Shown here piece after piece: positions 1 through 8,052 of a DNA stretch of 64,000 bases. How positions within the stretch are numbered: position 1 is the stretch's first letter; the number at the start of each line of letters is the position of its first letter. Location of the stretch: assembly GCF_001078055.1 (NCBI RefSeq), contig NZ_CP010777.1, positions 1,386,408 through 1,450,407 on the forward strand, written 5' to 3'. This stretch comes from Rufibacter radiotolerans. GTDB taxonomy: Bacteria > Bacteroidota > Bacteroidia > Cytophagales > Hymenobacteraceae. The notes beneath the pieces are model-generated. The model had not been told where the DNA came from. It worked only from the letters and a program-made list of their open reading frames with translations, and ran no database searches. The position numbers and the translations under genes are program-made.

Positions 1-1100
1 ATAATGGGCTTGTTGGCCGCCAGGTACTCAAATAGTTTTCCGGTCAGAATCCCGAAGTTATTGGCCACATCCGGTATCGCCATGAACAGCACCGTGCTGG
101 ACATGAGGTACTTAATGGATTCATCATGGGGCACGTAGTCAATGTATTCAGTGACCAGCGGCAAACCTGCTTCCTCAATCTGTTTTCTAATTTCCGCGGA
201 CACCTTGCCCACAAACCGCAACTTGTAGCGCATGAGGGGGTTGCGGGTCATGGTTGCGCAGAGTGCCTGGAAAAACGCCTCCACGTTATAGGCCTCGGTA
301 AGCGTGCCGGTGTACGTGATCACAAACTCCTCAGAAGACGGCTGCGACGGGTGCACGAAATCGGCCTCGTCATACCCGTTGGGGATCACGTGTATTTTAT
401 CTGGCTTCAGGTCCGGGGACTTTTGCAGGAACAGGCGCTTCATGTCATCGCTCACCACCAGCACGGCATCTGCATTTTCCAGAACCTCGCGCTCGTATTT
501 GGCATCCAGCTTTTGGGCCAGGGCGGTGTGGTTCAGGTCTTGGTAATAATAGATGTCAGTCCAGGGGTCGCGCATGTCGGCAATCCATTTCACACCCAGT
601 TGCTTTTTGAGCTTCAGCCCGATGAGCTGCGTGGAGTGGGGCGGGCTGGAGGTAATAATCGCTTTTACGGGTTGTTGCTGAATGGCTTTCTTGGCAGCGG
701 CCAACGCAAACCGGTTCCAGCCTATCCGCGGGTCTGGGATGAAAAGATTGCCCCTCAGGAATTTGAACAGCTTCTGTTTCCAGCTCTCCTGGCCGGTGTT
801 AGCAAAGCCACCGAACGGAATATCCTGCTTACCGGTCAGTTTCTTGTAAAACTCAAAGGGCTCACGGGTGGAGGTCCTGATGACGTTCACCTCCTTAGGA
901 ACCTCAGCTAGCAGGGAGGTATCAAGGATAGGGTAGGAGGCCTGCTTATCATCTACGGTAAGCACGGTGGGCTGCACCCCAAACTCGGGCAGGTGCTTCA
1001 CAAACTTGAGGCAGCGCTGTACGCCGGCCCCACCCGAAGGCGGCCAGTAATAAGTGATAAGCAGAGCGTGTTGGGGCGTAGGTACTTCAGGAGCTTTCAA
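1..1100 (-). CDS. Glycosyltransferase family 4 protein, C-terminus cut by window edge
   Basis: Translating the minus strand gives about 366 uninterrupted residues running off position 1. The N-terminus reads ALLITYYWPPSGGAGVQR, the donor-side glycine loop typical of Bacteroidota GT-B glycosyltransferases. Further on come a DMRDPW motif, a VIPNGYD segment and a TYTGTL strand that opens the nucleotide-sugar-binding half. The protein probably transfers a sugar from a nucleotide donor during exopolysaccharide or cell-wall glycan synthesis; the substrate cannot be told. No ATG is available upstream in frame. I chose TTG at 1100, which has a purine-rich stretch (AAGAAAGAAG) just before it. The gene is divergent from ffh. 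The retaining EX7E motif lies near or beyond the cut, so family membership rests on the N-terminal half. Confidence 0.85.
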   Translation of the reverse strand, partial: MKAPEVPTPQHALLITYYWPPSGGAGVQRCLKFVKHLPEFGVQPTVLTVDDKQASYPILDTSLLAEVPKEVNVIRTSTREPFEFYKKLTGKQDIPFGGFANTGQESWKQKLFKFLRGNLFIPDPRIGWNRFALAAAKKAIQQQPVKAIITSSPPHSTQLIGLKLKKQLGVKWIADMRDPWTDIYYYQDLNHTALAQKLDAKYEREVLENADAVLVVSDDMKRLFLQKSPDLKPDKIHVIPNGYDEADFVHPSQPSSEEFVITYTGTLTEAYNVEAFFQALCATMTRNPLMRYKLRFVGKVSAEIRKQIEEAGLPLVTEYIDYVPHDESIKYLMSSTVLFMAIPDVANNFGILTGKLFEYLAANKPI

Positions 1101-1140
1101 AGGCGTACTTCTTTCTTGTGAAGATGAAACGAACAGAAAC

Positions 1141-1180
1141 TGTTTTTGAGGTGTTTTCAGGAAAACAGGCCTGAAACACA
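1141..1180. repeat. Palindromic intergenic repeat, copy 1
   Basis: About 40-bp imperfect palindrome of the family described in the findings (arms TGTTTTTGAGGTGTTTTC and GAAAACAGGCCTGAAACAC). It lies in the divergent region between the glycosyltransferase and ffh. The left arm is more degenerate than the right. Confidence 0.6.
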
Positions 1181-1259
1181 CCGGCGGAAACAACAGTATA
1201 GTTACCGCCGAATATACGCAGGTCTGGCTAAAAGATGCTGAACTTCCGCAATTTCTGCG

Positions 1260-1267
1260 TATTTTTG
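1260..1267 (+). promoter_or_regulatory. Candidate -7 box for ffh
   Basis: TATTTTTG matches the Bacteroidota sigma-ABfr -7 consensus TAnnTTTG and lies 46 bp before the ffh start, giving a leader of about 40 nt. No clear TTTG -33 element is visible at the expected spacing, so this is only moderately supported. Confidence 0.4.
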
Positions 1268-1313
1268 TCTTTGTTAGTCTTAGAAAAAACATTCACTCAG
1301 TCATATACCACAC

Positions 1314-2651
1314 ATGTTTGAGAATTTAAGTACCAAGCTGGACCGCGCCTTCAAAACCCTGAAGGGCCAGGGCAGCATCACCGAAATCAACGTTGCCCAA
1401 ACCATTAAAGAAGTTCGCCGTGCCTTAGTAGACGCCGACGTGAACTACAAGGTGGCTAAGACCGTGACCGATAAAATCAAGGACGAGGCCATGGGCCGCG
1501 ACGTGCTGATTGCCGTGTCACCGGGCCAACTGATGGTGAAGATTGTACACGAAGAGCTCACCGAGTTGATGGGTGGTGAGAAAAAAGACATCAACATCAC
1601 CGGTTCTCCGGCCATTATCCTGATTGCCGGTCTGCAGGGATCTGGTAAGACTACCTTCACGGGTAAACTAGCCAACTACCTTAAAAAACAAGGCAAAGGC
1701 GTTCTGGTAGCAGCCTGCGACGTGTACCGTCCGGCGGCTATTGACCAGCTGAGCGTGCTGGCCGAGCAGGTGGGCGTGGAGTTCTTCGCGGAGCGCGAGT
1801 CTAAGGACCCCGTTTCAATTGCCCGCAACGCCGTGGAGCACGCCAAGAAAAGCGGCAAGAAAGTAGTCATCATTGACACCGCCGGTCGTCTGGCCGTGGA
1901 TGAGGCGATGATGAAGGAAATCTACGACATCAAGGAGGCCATCAAGCCGACAGAGACCTTGTTTGTGGTTGACTCCATGACAGGCCAGGATGCCGTGAAC
2001 ACCGCCAAGACCTTTAACGAGCGCATCAACTTTGATGGCGTGGTGTTGACCAAGCTGGATGGTGACTCAAGAGGTGGCGCGGCCCTTTCCATCAGAGCCG
2101 TGGTTGAGAAACCTATCAAGTTTATCTCTACCGGTGAGAAAATGGAGGCCCTTGACCTGTTCTATCCAGACCGGATGGCCCAGCGTATCTTGGGTATGGG
2201 TGACGTGATCTCGTTGGTAGAGCGTGCCCAGCAGACCTTTGACGAGGACGAAGCCAAGCGTATTAACAAGAACATCCGCAAGAACCAATTCAACTTTGAC
2301 GACTTCCTGTCTCAGCTGGAGCAGATCAAGAGGATGGGGGATATCAAGGACCTGGTAGGCATGATACCCGGCGTTAGCAAGATGCTGAAAGACGTGGACA
2401 TTGACGAAAGCGCGTTTGCCCCTATTGAGGCCATCATCAAATCCATGACCAAGGAAGAGCGCCAGAACCCGGATATGATCAGCGGCAGCCGCCGTAACCG
2501 TATCGCCAAGGGCTCGGGCACCACTATTCAGCAGGTGAATAACCTGATGAAGCAGTTCAATGACATGCGCAAGATGATGAAGAGCATGAACAAGATGGCG
2601 GGCACCAAAGGCGGTCTGGCCAAACTGGGCAGCATGATGGGACGCAGGTAA
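1314..2651 (+). CDS. ffh: Signal recognition particle protein Ffh (SRP54 GTPase)
   Basis: Binds 4.5S/SRP RNA and signal sequences of nascent membrane proteins and docks them to FtsY at the inner membrane, using GTP. The 445-aa length is normal for Ffh. The order is N domain (about 1-85), GTPase domain with P-loop GLQGSGKTT (about 106-114), DTAGRL near 188 and TKLDGDSRGG near 246, then a methionine-rich M domain to the end (repeated MMKSMNKM-type segments). The ATG at 1314 is the family start. Its TAA stop is the first three bases of a terminal inverted repeat, and a strong hairpin terminator follows. It appears monocistronic. Confidence 0.98.
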   Translation: MFENLSTKLDRAFKTLKGQGSITEINVAQTIKEVRRALVDADVNYKVAKTVTDKIKDEAMGRDVLIAVSPGQLMVKIVHEELTELMGGEKKDINITGSPAIILIAGLQGSGKTTFTGKLANYLKKQGKGVLVAACDVYRPAAIDQLSVLAEQVGVEFFAERESKDPVSIARNAVEHAKKSGKKVVIIDTAGRLAVDEAMMKEIYDIKEAIKPTETLFVVDSMTGQDAVNTAKTFNERINFDGVVLTKLDGDSRGGAALSIRAVVEKPIKFISTGEKMEALDLFYPDRMAQRILGMGDVISLVERAQQTFDEDEAKRINKNIRKNQFNFDDFLSQLEQIKRMGDIKDLVGMIPGVSKMLKDVDIDESAFAPIEAIIKSMTKEERQNPDMISGSRRNRIAKGSGTTIQQVNNLMKQFNDMRKMMKSMNKMAGTKGGLAKLGSMMGRR

Positions 2652-2680
2652 TTGTTGATTGTTTATTGCTGATTGTTTTA

Positions 2681-2720
2681 ACAGAAATGCCCGAACCAAA
2701 CTTGGTTCGGGCATTTCTGT
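2681..2720. terminator. Bidirectional hairpin terminator between ffh and deaminase gene
   Basis: Perfect 18-bp stem (ACAGAAATGCCCGAACCA paired with 2703-2720) with a 4-nt loop and T-rich sequence on both sides. It lies between two convergent genes and would serve both. Confidence 0.85.
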
Positions 2721-2754
2721 TTTCAGGCTATTTTCAGAAAAACAGCGCAAAACG
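2719..2754. repeat. Palindromic intergenic repeat, copy 2
   Basis: TGTTTTCAGGCTATTTTC followed by AGAAAAACAGCGCAAAACG. It directly abuts the terminator hairpin and shares its last TGT. The family core is recognisable but both arms carry mismatches. Confidence 0.5.
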
Positions 2755-2823
2755 AAAGATAATCATCTGTGGTTTTGATGCCTTCGGGATTCAGCTCAGC
2801 AATTAACAATCAGCAATCAACAA

Positions 2824-3309
2824 TTAGTATTCAGTTCTGCCTTCATGCTTTTCCCATTCTTTGAAACCTTCTAAGGCTTCCTCGTGCAGGAGTTGTTCCA
2901 TGGGCAGGGAGCGGGCGTGGAGGGGCAGTTCCAGTTCCTCGTAGATGAAGGCGTCATCAAAGCCGATTGCAGCGGCATCTGCTTTGGTGTTGCCATAGTA
3001 GACGCGGTCGGGGCGGGCCCAGTAGATGGCGCCCAGGCACATGGGGCAGGGCTCGCAGCTGGTGTAGAGCTCGCAACCGGTCAGCTGGAAGGTGCCCAAG
3101 GCTTGGCAGGCTTTCCGGATGGCATCCACTTCGGCGTGTGCCGTGGGGTCATTGCTGGAGGTAACGTTATTGAAGCCGCGGGCAATGATCTGGCCGTCTT
3201 TCACAATGACAGCACCAAAAGGGCCGCCTTTGCCCTCTTTCATTCTTTCTATAGAAAGCCGGATGGCTTCGCGCATGAAGGTTTCTTTGGAGGAGGTAGA
3301 GTCAGCCAT
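2824..3309 (-). CDS. Nucleoside/guanine deaminase (CDA-fold zinc hydrolase)
   Basis: A 161-aa cytidine-deaminase-fold enzyme that hydrolytically deaminates a purine or nucleoside base. The catalytic zinc site is complete: HAE (His58, Glu60) and PCPMC (Cys88, Cys91). The downstream stretch WARPDRVYYGNTKADAAAIGFDD matches the guanine deaminase (GuaD) subgroup better than tRNA adenosine deaminase TadA, so xanthine production in purine salvage is likely. ATG at 3309. The stop codon lies inside the inverted-repeat element shared with ffh. Substrate assignment is from family resemblance only; a different nucleobase is possible. Confidence 0.85.
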   Translation of the reverse strand: MADSTSSKETFMREAIRLSIERMKEGKGGPFGAVIVKDGQIIARGFNNVTSSNDPTAHAEVDAIRKACQALGTFQLTGCELYTSCEPCPMCLGAIYWARPDRVYYGNTKADAAAIGFDDAFIYEELELPLHARSLPMEQLLHEEALEGFKEWEKHEGRTEY

Positions 3310-3377
3310 GGGAACAGATTAAGTTTGAATACGTGGGTTTATTAAGGAAAAAGGGCTGCAAAGATAAGAACCAACCA

Positions 3378-3899
3378 TTAAGAAAGAAGCCGGCGCATTT
3401 GCCGGCGGTGGTGTTCTGTGTGCTCCACCATAAACCGAAGCGTCTGGGGTAGGGTGATCATTCCGGATCGGGGGTGAAAAAATACTTCTTTGTCAAGGTA
3501 TTCTGGCTGGTAGGCTGTGAGAAAACGGTGCAGCTGTTCCCTGGTCTCTTGCCATTGCTGTATCACCTGCGGCACCACTACCTGGTCTGGCACTTCCTGT
3601 ACCGCAGCGGGTGCCTTGAACTTGATGGGGAGCTTTAAAAATAGGTTCAAAAGGAAACCCCGGAAACGGGTGCCCCAGCCATAGGCCCGAAGTGGTTTTT
3701 CACTGGCTATCCGTTTGGCCAGAGAGCCTACCACCAGCTGGTCTACCTGTGCCAGATGGTACAGGACCTGCGCCGCCGACCATTGACCCGGACCAAGAGA
3801 TTGCTCCTGTTTGTCAGTTGGGGAATTTGCCACCCAGGCACTGAATTCCTGCCGCTGCTGCTCTAATTGATGGTAATAGGGTTCCAGTGAAGGATGCAT
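3378..3899 (-). CDS. DinB family protein (putative metal-dependent hydrolase/transferase fold)
   Basis: A 173-aa DinB_2/YfiT-like four-helix bundle. The characteristic GQWSAAQVLYHLAQVD segment is near residue 60 and the C-terminal HTEHHRRQMRRLL near 160; the His residues in YHLAQ and HTEHH form the usual three-His metal site. Members include thiol-dependent transferases, but most Bacteroidota paralogues have no known reaction and I assign none here. It stands alone, separated from the deaminase by about 70 bp and from the downstream hybrid kinase by 70 bp. Confidence 0.85.
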   Translation of the reverse strand: MHPSLEPYYHQLEQQRQEFSAWVANSPTDKQEQSLGPGQWSAAQVLYHLAQVDQLVVGSLAKRIASEKPLRAYGWGTRFRGFLLNLFLKLPIKFKAPAAVQEVPDQVVVPQVIQQWQETREQLHRFLTAYQPEYLDKEVFFHPRSGMITLPQTLRFMVEHTEHHRRQMRRLLS

Positions 3900-3969
3900 G
3901 GCCTTTTCTTAGTTTAGGAGTAGTAAGGTATGCCTATTTCTCCAAAAAGCGCCGAAAGGAGTGCCCATT

Positions 3970-6309
3970 TTACCCCTTGGTGGCTTTCTTCTTCTTAAGT
4001 GTATTCACCTCTTCTTTCAGGGCAATAACCGACTGGTGGAACAGTGTGGTCATCTTTTGCACTAAGGCTGGCAGTTGCTCCAGGTTGGTTTGGTTAAGTG
4101 CAGACTGTTCAATGGTGGCATTTAGCTCTTCCAGCTGTTTAATACCTACCAAAGAGAGTGAGGGCTTTATTTTATGCGCGATGGTTCTGGTTTCTGCCCA
4201 GTTGGAAAGGCCAATGGCGCGGGCAAGCTCCTGAATGAGGCCGGGGGTCTGGTTCATGAAGAGCGTAAGAATATCCATCATGAAATCACGGTTGCCATTG
4301 GCGAAATCCTGTAAGTAGGAAAGGTCTACCTGCAGCTCCTCTTCCTGGGCATGAACCAAAGGACTTGGCTGATTCTCCGGTTTTTTGGCACCCAACAAGG
4401 CCGAGATTTTCCGCAGCAACTCCTCCGCTTTAAATGGCTTAGATACATAGGCATCGGCGCCCGCCGACAGGCATTTCTTTACCTGACCCGGCGAGGCATG
4501 GGCGGTAAGCGCGATGATAGGAATCTTGCTTTGCGCCGGCATCTGCACCCTGATGTACTGCATGGTTTCATAGCCATCCATCACCGGCATCTGCATGTCC
4601 ATCAAGATGAGGTCATACGGGTTCTGGCGGAGCAGTTCCAGTACCTGTAGGCCATTTTCTGCGTGGGTTACCTGTATATGTTGTTCTTGTAAGACCTGGT
4701 TCACCAGCATCTGGTTTACCTTGTTGTCTTCCGCCAGCAGCACGCGGGCATGCTTCAGGTGGGTCTGTAATTGGTGCGGGTGACTACCAAGGTGGGATTC
4801 GGGTTTATGGGCCGTTTTTCTGAAAGGAAGCACAAACCGGAACGTACTGCCTTTCCCAATTTCGCTGGCCACGGTAATATGGCCGCCCTGTACCTCAATC
4901 AGTTCCTTGGCAATGGAAAGCCCCAGGCCCGTTCCGCCAAACCGCCGGGTGGTGTCGCTGCTGCCCTGCGTGAATTTCTCAAAAATGGTATCCAGTTTGT
5001 CTTTCGGGATGCCAATGCCCGTGTCCTGCACCGTGAACTCTATCTGGAGCAAGTCCTCCTGCTGGGCTATTACCTCCACGTGGAGCCTGATGATCCCATT
5101 CTCGGTGAATTTGATGGCATTGCCCAGCAGATTGTTCAGAATCTGGCTCAGCCGGAAGGGGTCACCCCCCAGAAATGGCGGGATTTCCTCGTCAAATAAG
5201 AGTTTAATGGTGTTCTTATGGTCTTTGGCCTGTATCTCCAGAATAGTGAGCAGCTGTTTCAGGAGGGGCTTTAACTCAAACGGAATGACTTCAAACGTGA
5301 TCTTGCCAGCTTCAATTTTTGAAAAGTCCAGAAGGTCATTTATGATCACCATTAGGCTGTTGGCCGAGGTCTGGATGCCTTGCAGGTAATCTTTCTGGGT
5401 AGTAGTCAAAGGAGTTTTGGCCAGAACCTCGGTAAGGCCCACAATCCCGTTCATGGGAGTCCTGATCTCATGGCTCATGTTGGCCAGGAACTGCTCCTTG
5501 ATCTGGGCCATGGTCAGGGCCTCGTCTTTGGCCTTCTTCAGTTCTTCCTCAATCTCAATGCGTGGCGTAATGTCATAGCTCACGCCAATCATGCCTGTCA
5601 CTTCCTTGTTCGCGTTTAGCTGGGGAAGAAAAAGGCAGTCAAACCAGGTACCCCTGATGTTGACGGTGCAGGTAGACTGATGGCCCTGCAGGGTGCGGCG
5701 GGCGCAGGTAAGAATAGGAGGGAACTCACTGTAGGCCTCAAACAAAGAGGTGCCCACGGCCTGCTGTTCCTGGCGGTCAATCAAGGCCAGGCCTTTGCCT
5801 CTGGCCATGGTAAAAAAACCTTCCTTGTCAACAGCCCACAGAATAATGGGAGCACCGTTGATTACTGTGTCCAGCTGTTTCTGGGTCCTGATAAGTTGGT
5901 CCTGGGTATGGAGCCGCTCCTGCTCAATTTTATGCAGCCTAATAGCGCTCCTGATGCTCTGGGAGATACCTTCCGGGGTGAGCAGGGTTTTAGGCAAGTA
6001 ATCTGAGGCGCCTGTTTTCATCGCCTCCACGGCAATACGCTCATCGCCCTGGGAGGTCACCACCTGCACCGGGGTAGTGATGCCGTTCTCCCTTATTTTC
6101 TGAAGCAGCTCCAGCCCGTTCATGTCTGGGAGCATGAAGTCAATGAAAATGAAGTCAAAGGTGGTTTGCCCCAAGGCTTCCAAGGCTTCGGAGCCCAGGG
6201 TGGCGGTGTAGATTTCAGCGGCTACCTGGGCTGTGCGCAAGGACCGCTTAATAATCATGCGGTCTACCTCATCGTCATCTACAATAAGCAGTTTTACGGC
6301 TGGCTCCAT
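3970..6309 (-). CDS. Hybrid sensor histidine kinase: REC-PAS-HisKA-HATPase-REC-Hpt
   Basis: A soluble phosphorelay hub with no membrane segment. The order (residues from ATG 6309) is: REC 5-125 with VDDDEVD and phospho-acceptor Asp57; PAS about 145-255; HisKA with MSHEIRTPMNG (His near 278); HATPase with NAIKF, DTGIGIP and GGTGLGLSI; second REC with AEDN and MDMQMPVMDG (Asp near 570); Hpt with AHKIKPS (His near 711). The cytoplasmic input suggests it reads the neighbouring receivers or kinases. The longer reading frame begins at a TTG inside the upstream receiver gene. The ATG at 6309, 14 nt after that gene's stop, fits better. The HATPase-REC2 linker contains a degenerate match to the palindromic repeat (see findings). 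Confidence 0.95.
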   Translation of the reverse strand: MEPAVKLLIVDDDEVDRMIIKRSLRTAQVAAEIYTATLGSEALEALGQTTFDFIFIDFMLPDMNGLELLQKIRENGITTPVQVVTSQGDERIAVEAMKTGASDYLPKTLLTPEGISQSIRSAIRLHKIEQERLHTQDQLIRTQKQLDTVINGAPIILWAVDKEGFFTMARGKGLALIDRQEQQAVGTSLFEAYSEFPPILTCARRTLQGHQSTCTVNIRGTWFDCLFLPQLNANKEVTGMIGVSYDITPRIEIEEELKKAKDEALTMAQIKEQFLANMSHEIRTPMNGIVGLTEVLAKTPLTTTQKDYLQGIQTSANSLMVIINDLLDFSKIEAGKITFEVIPFELKPLLKQLLTILEIQAKDHKNTIKLLFDEEIPPFLGGDPFRLSQILNNLLGNAIKFTENGIIRLHVEVIAQQEDLLQIEFTVQDTGIGIPKDKLDTIFEKFTQGSSDTTRRFGGTGLGLSIAKELIEVQGGHITVASEIGKGSTFRFVLPFRKTAHKPESHLGSHPHQLQTHLKHARVLLAEDNKVNQMLVNQVLQEQHIQVTHAENGLQVLELLRQNPYDLILMDMQMPVMDGYETMQYIRVQMPAQSKIPIIALTAHASPGQVKKCLSAGADAYVSKPFKAEELLRKISALLGAKKPENQPSPLVHAQEEELQVDLSYLQDFANGNRDFMMDILTLFMNQTPGLIQELARAIGLSNWAETRTIAHKIKPSLSLVGIKQLEELNATIEQSALNQTNLEQLPALVQKMTTLFHQSVIALKEEVNTLKKKKATKG

Positions 6310-6322
6310 AGGGGGGAGGGGC

Positions 6323-6751
6323 TTAATTTGGTAGTTCAATCAGATCCCAGTAAGACTGCAGCGTAGCTACCATCTCCTGAAGCGATTTATTGTTTACCGG
6401 TTTTAAAATGAAGCCTGCCACATTGAAATCATAGGCCTTTAAAATTTCTTGGTCTGTACCCGGACCCGTAATCACAAACACGCAGCAGGGGCGCAACTTT
6501 TCATCTTTTCTGAGTTCCTCTAGAAAACGGAGCCCGCACATCTCTGGAAGGCCAAGGTCCAGCAAGATAATTTTTGGGGTGGGGGAGAGTGCGGCCTTTC
6601 CTTTGCCTTGCACCATGTTAAGGGCCTCTTTTCCGGTGGCAGCCACGTGCACGGGGTTCTCAATCCCCAACACCTCAAAGGCATGCAGCAGGTTAGTCAC
6701 CACCAGCGGGTCATCTTCCACCAATAAGATATGGGCTTCCTTGTTTTTCAA
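6323..6751 (-). CDS. Single-domain response regulator (REC only)
   Basis: A 142-aa stand-alone receiver: acidic pocket VEDD, phosphorylated Asp in LLDLGLPEM, and KP near the C-terminus. The usual Thr/Ser loop reads VITGPGTD. There is no output domain, so it probably relays phosphate to or from the adjacent kinases. It resembles Rcp1-type regulators that pair with bacteriophytochromes, but no phytochrome gene is in the window. The only in-frame start near the expected N-terminus is TTG at 6751 (translation then reads KNKEAHILLVEDD). It is 53 bp downstream of the second receiver and 13 nt before the hybrid kinase ATG. Confidence 0.9.
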   Translation of the reverse strand: MKNKEAHILLVEDDPLVVTNLLHAFEVLGIENPVHVAATGKEALNMVQGKGKAALSPTPKIILLDLGLPEMCGLRFLEELRKDEKLRPCCVFVITGPGTDQEILKAYDFNVAGFILKPVNNKSLQEMVATLQSYWDLIELPN

Positions 6752-6804
6752 GTTGCTCTGAGTGAAATTGGGTTACGGGTAAATCGAAAATACTAAAAAA
6801 AGGG

Positions 6805-7218
6805 TTACGGCCTTTCGCACAGTTTCCAATACCGGTCAAGGGTGGCCACCGCCGCCACAAATTTCTCAAACGAGAGTGGTTTCAAAATATAGCCGGCTAC
6901 GTTGAGGTTGTAGGCTTTTATTTTGTCACTGTCTTCATTGGAGGTGGTCATCACAAACACACTAATGCGGTTGAGCACCGGGTCTTTTCTTATTTCCTGC
7001 AGAAACTCTATGCCGTTCATCTTGGGCATGTTAATGTCCAGAATGATGATTGGCGGCATAGGGATGGCGCCGGAACGAAGCATTTCCAGGGCTTCCAGGC
7101 CGTTGTTGGCAATGTGCAAAGGGTTGTTTATATTATTTTTCTTGAAGGCCCGCTGCACATTCATAATGTCAACTTCGTCATCTTCTACCAACAAGATATT
7201 TACTGCTTTTTCTTCCAT
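6805..7218 (-). CDS. Single-domain response regulator (REC only), Rcp1-like
   Basis: A 137-aa receiver with the acidic pocket VEDDEVD, phospho-acceptor Asp in ILDINMPKMNG, TTSNEDSDK as the conserved Thr loop and a LKPLSFEKF Lys motif. It is clearly a paralogue of the receiver downstream (both carry a YxxNVAGxILKP block), so the two look like a tandem duplication. No output domain. ATG start at 7218. It lies between the soluble kinase and the second receiver on the same strand and is presumably co-transcribed. Confidence 0.93.
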   Translation of the reverse strand: MEEKAVNILLVEDDEVDIMNVQRAFKKNNINNPLHIANNGLEALEMLRSGAIPMPPIIILDINMPKMNGIEFLQEIRKDPVLNRISVFVMTTSNEDSDKIKAYNLNVAGYILKPLSFEKFVAAVATLDRYWKLCERP

Positions 7219-7314
7219 GTCAAAGAGGCTGTGCAGACAATTAATAGCATAGCTGGAGGTTAGTCGCTACCCTTTCCTCCGGCTTCTGTTTGTCTGTATT
7301 TTTATGTACGCTAG

Positions 7315-8052
7315 TTATAATTTATTTTTTGAAGGCTTGCCATTTGGGGGGAGTAATGGCCAGGTGACGGTAACCACGGTGCCTTTGTCTTTTTCAGACT
7401 GCACCGCAATAGTCCCGCCTATCACCTGAAGAATCTTTTTAGTAACGGATAACCCTACGCCTAAATTTTCCTGATGGTCTTTGGGCTGCACTGTATAAAA
7501 TATCTTGAAGATCTTCTCCAGCGCATCTTCAGAAATGCCAATGCCGTTGTCTCTAACGGTGAAGATGACAAATTCCTTCTGGCGCTGCGCTTCTACCCAC
7601 ACCTGGGGTTGGGCGTGGTCATTGAACCGTACGGCATTCTGCAGCAGATGGGTGAAAACCGTCTCCAGTTTTTTGACATAAGTGTTCAGGACAGGCAAAT
7701 CCGTTACAGTAAGCGTAAAGGGCTTGTCTTTCTGTAAACCGGCGGCTATGCCCTGTACCAGCTCCCTTACGTTTACTTCTTTCAGGTCCATCTCAAAGCG
7801 TGCAATCCTGGAGTAAATCAATAAGGCGTTGATCATACGCTCCAGGCGCTCGGTGCGGTTCTGCAGAAGCTCAATGTTATGTTTGATATCTTGGTCCAGG
7901 TCCTCGCCCAGGTCTTCACTGATCCAGCCAGAAAGGTTGCTGATAGCGCGTAGGGGACCTTTCAGGTCATGGGATACTATGTAGGCGAACTCATCAAACT
8001 CCTGCTGAAGGTTCTCCAGTTGCTGCTGGCAGGTAATTTTAAGTTCTTTCAT
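7315..8052 (-). CDS. Cytoplasmic sensor histidine kinase core (HisKA-HATPase)
   Basis: A 245-aa minimal kinase with no sensor or membrane segment. The phospho-accepting His is residue 28 in FAYIVSHDLKGPLRA, and the HATPase_c boxes include NAVRFND, RDNGIGI and NLGVGLSVTKK. The dimerisation helix is nearly identical in layout to that of the CHASE3 kinase upstream (SHDLKAPLRAINNL), which suggests duplication followed by loss of the sensory half. The start ATG overlaps the upstream stop (ATGA, 8049-8052), implying translational coupling and possibly heterodimer formation with the CHASE3 kinase. Confidence 0.93.
   Translation of the reverse strand: MKELKITCQQQLENLQQEFDEFAYIVSHDLKGPLRAISNLSGWISEDLGEDLDQDIKHNIELLQNRTERLERMINALLIYSRIARFEMDLKEVNVRELVQGIAAGLQKDKPFTLTVTDLPVLNTYVKKLETVFTHLLQNAVRFNDHAQPQVWVEAQRQKEFVIFTVRDNGIGISEDALEKIFKIFYTVQPKDHQENLGVGLSVTKKILQVIGGTIAVQSEKDKGTVVTVTWPLLPPNGKPSKNKL

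Larger units (their letters stand above)
2649..2826. repeat. AT-rich element with terminal inverted repeats (element B)
   Basis: The left end (2649-2680) and the reverse complement of the right end (2799-2826) both begin TAATTGTTGATTG and continue with TTGCTGATTGTT-type words; one arm has a short indel. The element encloses a terminator hairpin and one copy of the palindromic repeat but no ORF. The TAA stops of both ffh (plus strand) and the deaminase (minus strand) are the outermost bases of the two arms. It resembles the four-helix-bundle element at 31.85-32.3 kb in architecture but not in primary sequence. Confidence 0.6.

Noticed and set aside
126..911. 261-codon plus-strand ORF
   Set aside because: Antisense shadow of the minus-strand glycosyltransferase, whose frame is open across the whole stretch and carries family motifs.
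6323..7218. Bacteriophytochrome signalling locus
   Set aside because: Receivers resemble Rcp1, but no PAS-GAF-PHY photoreceptor is present.
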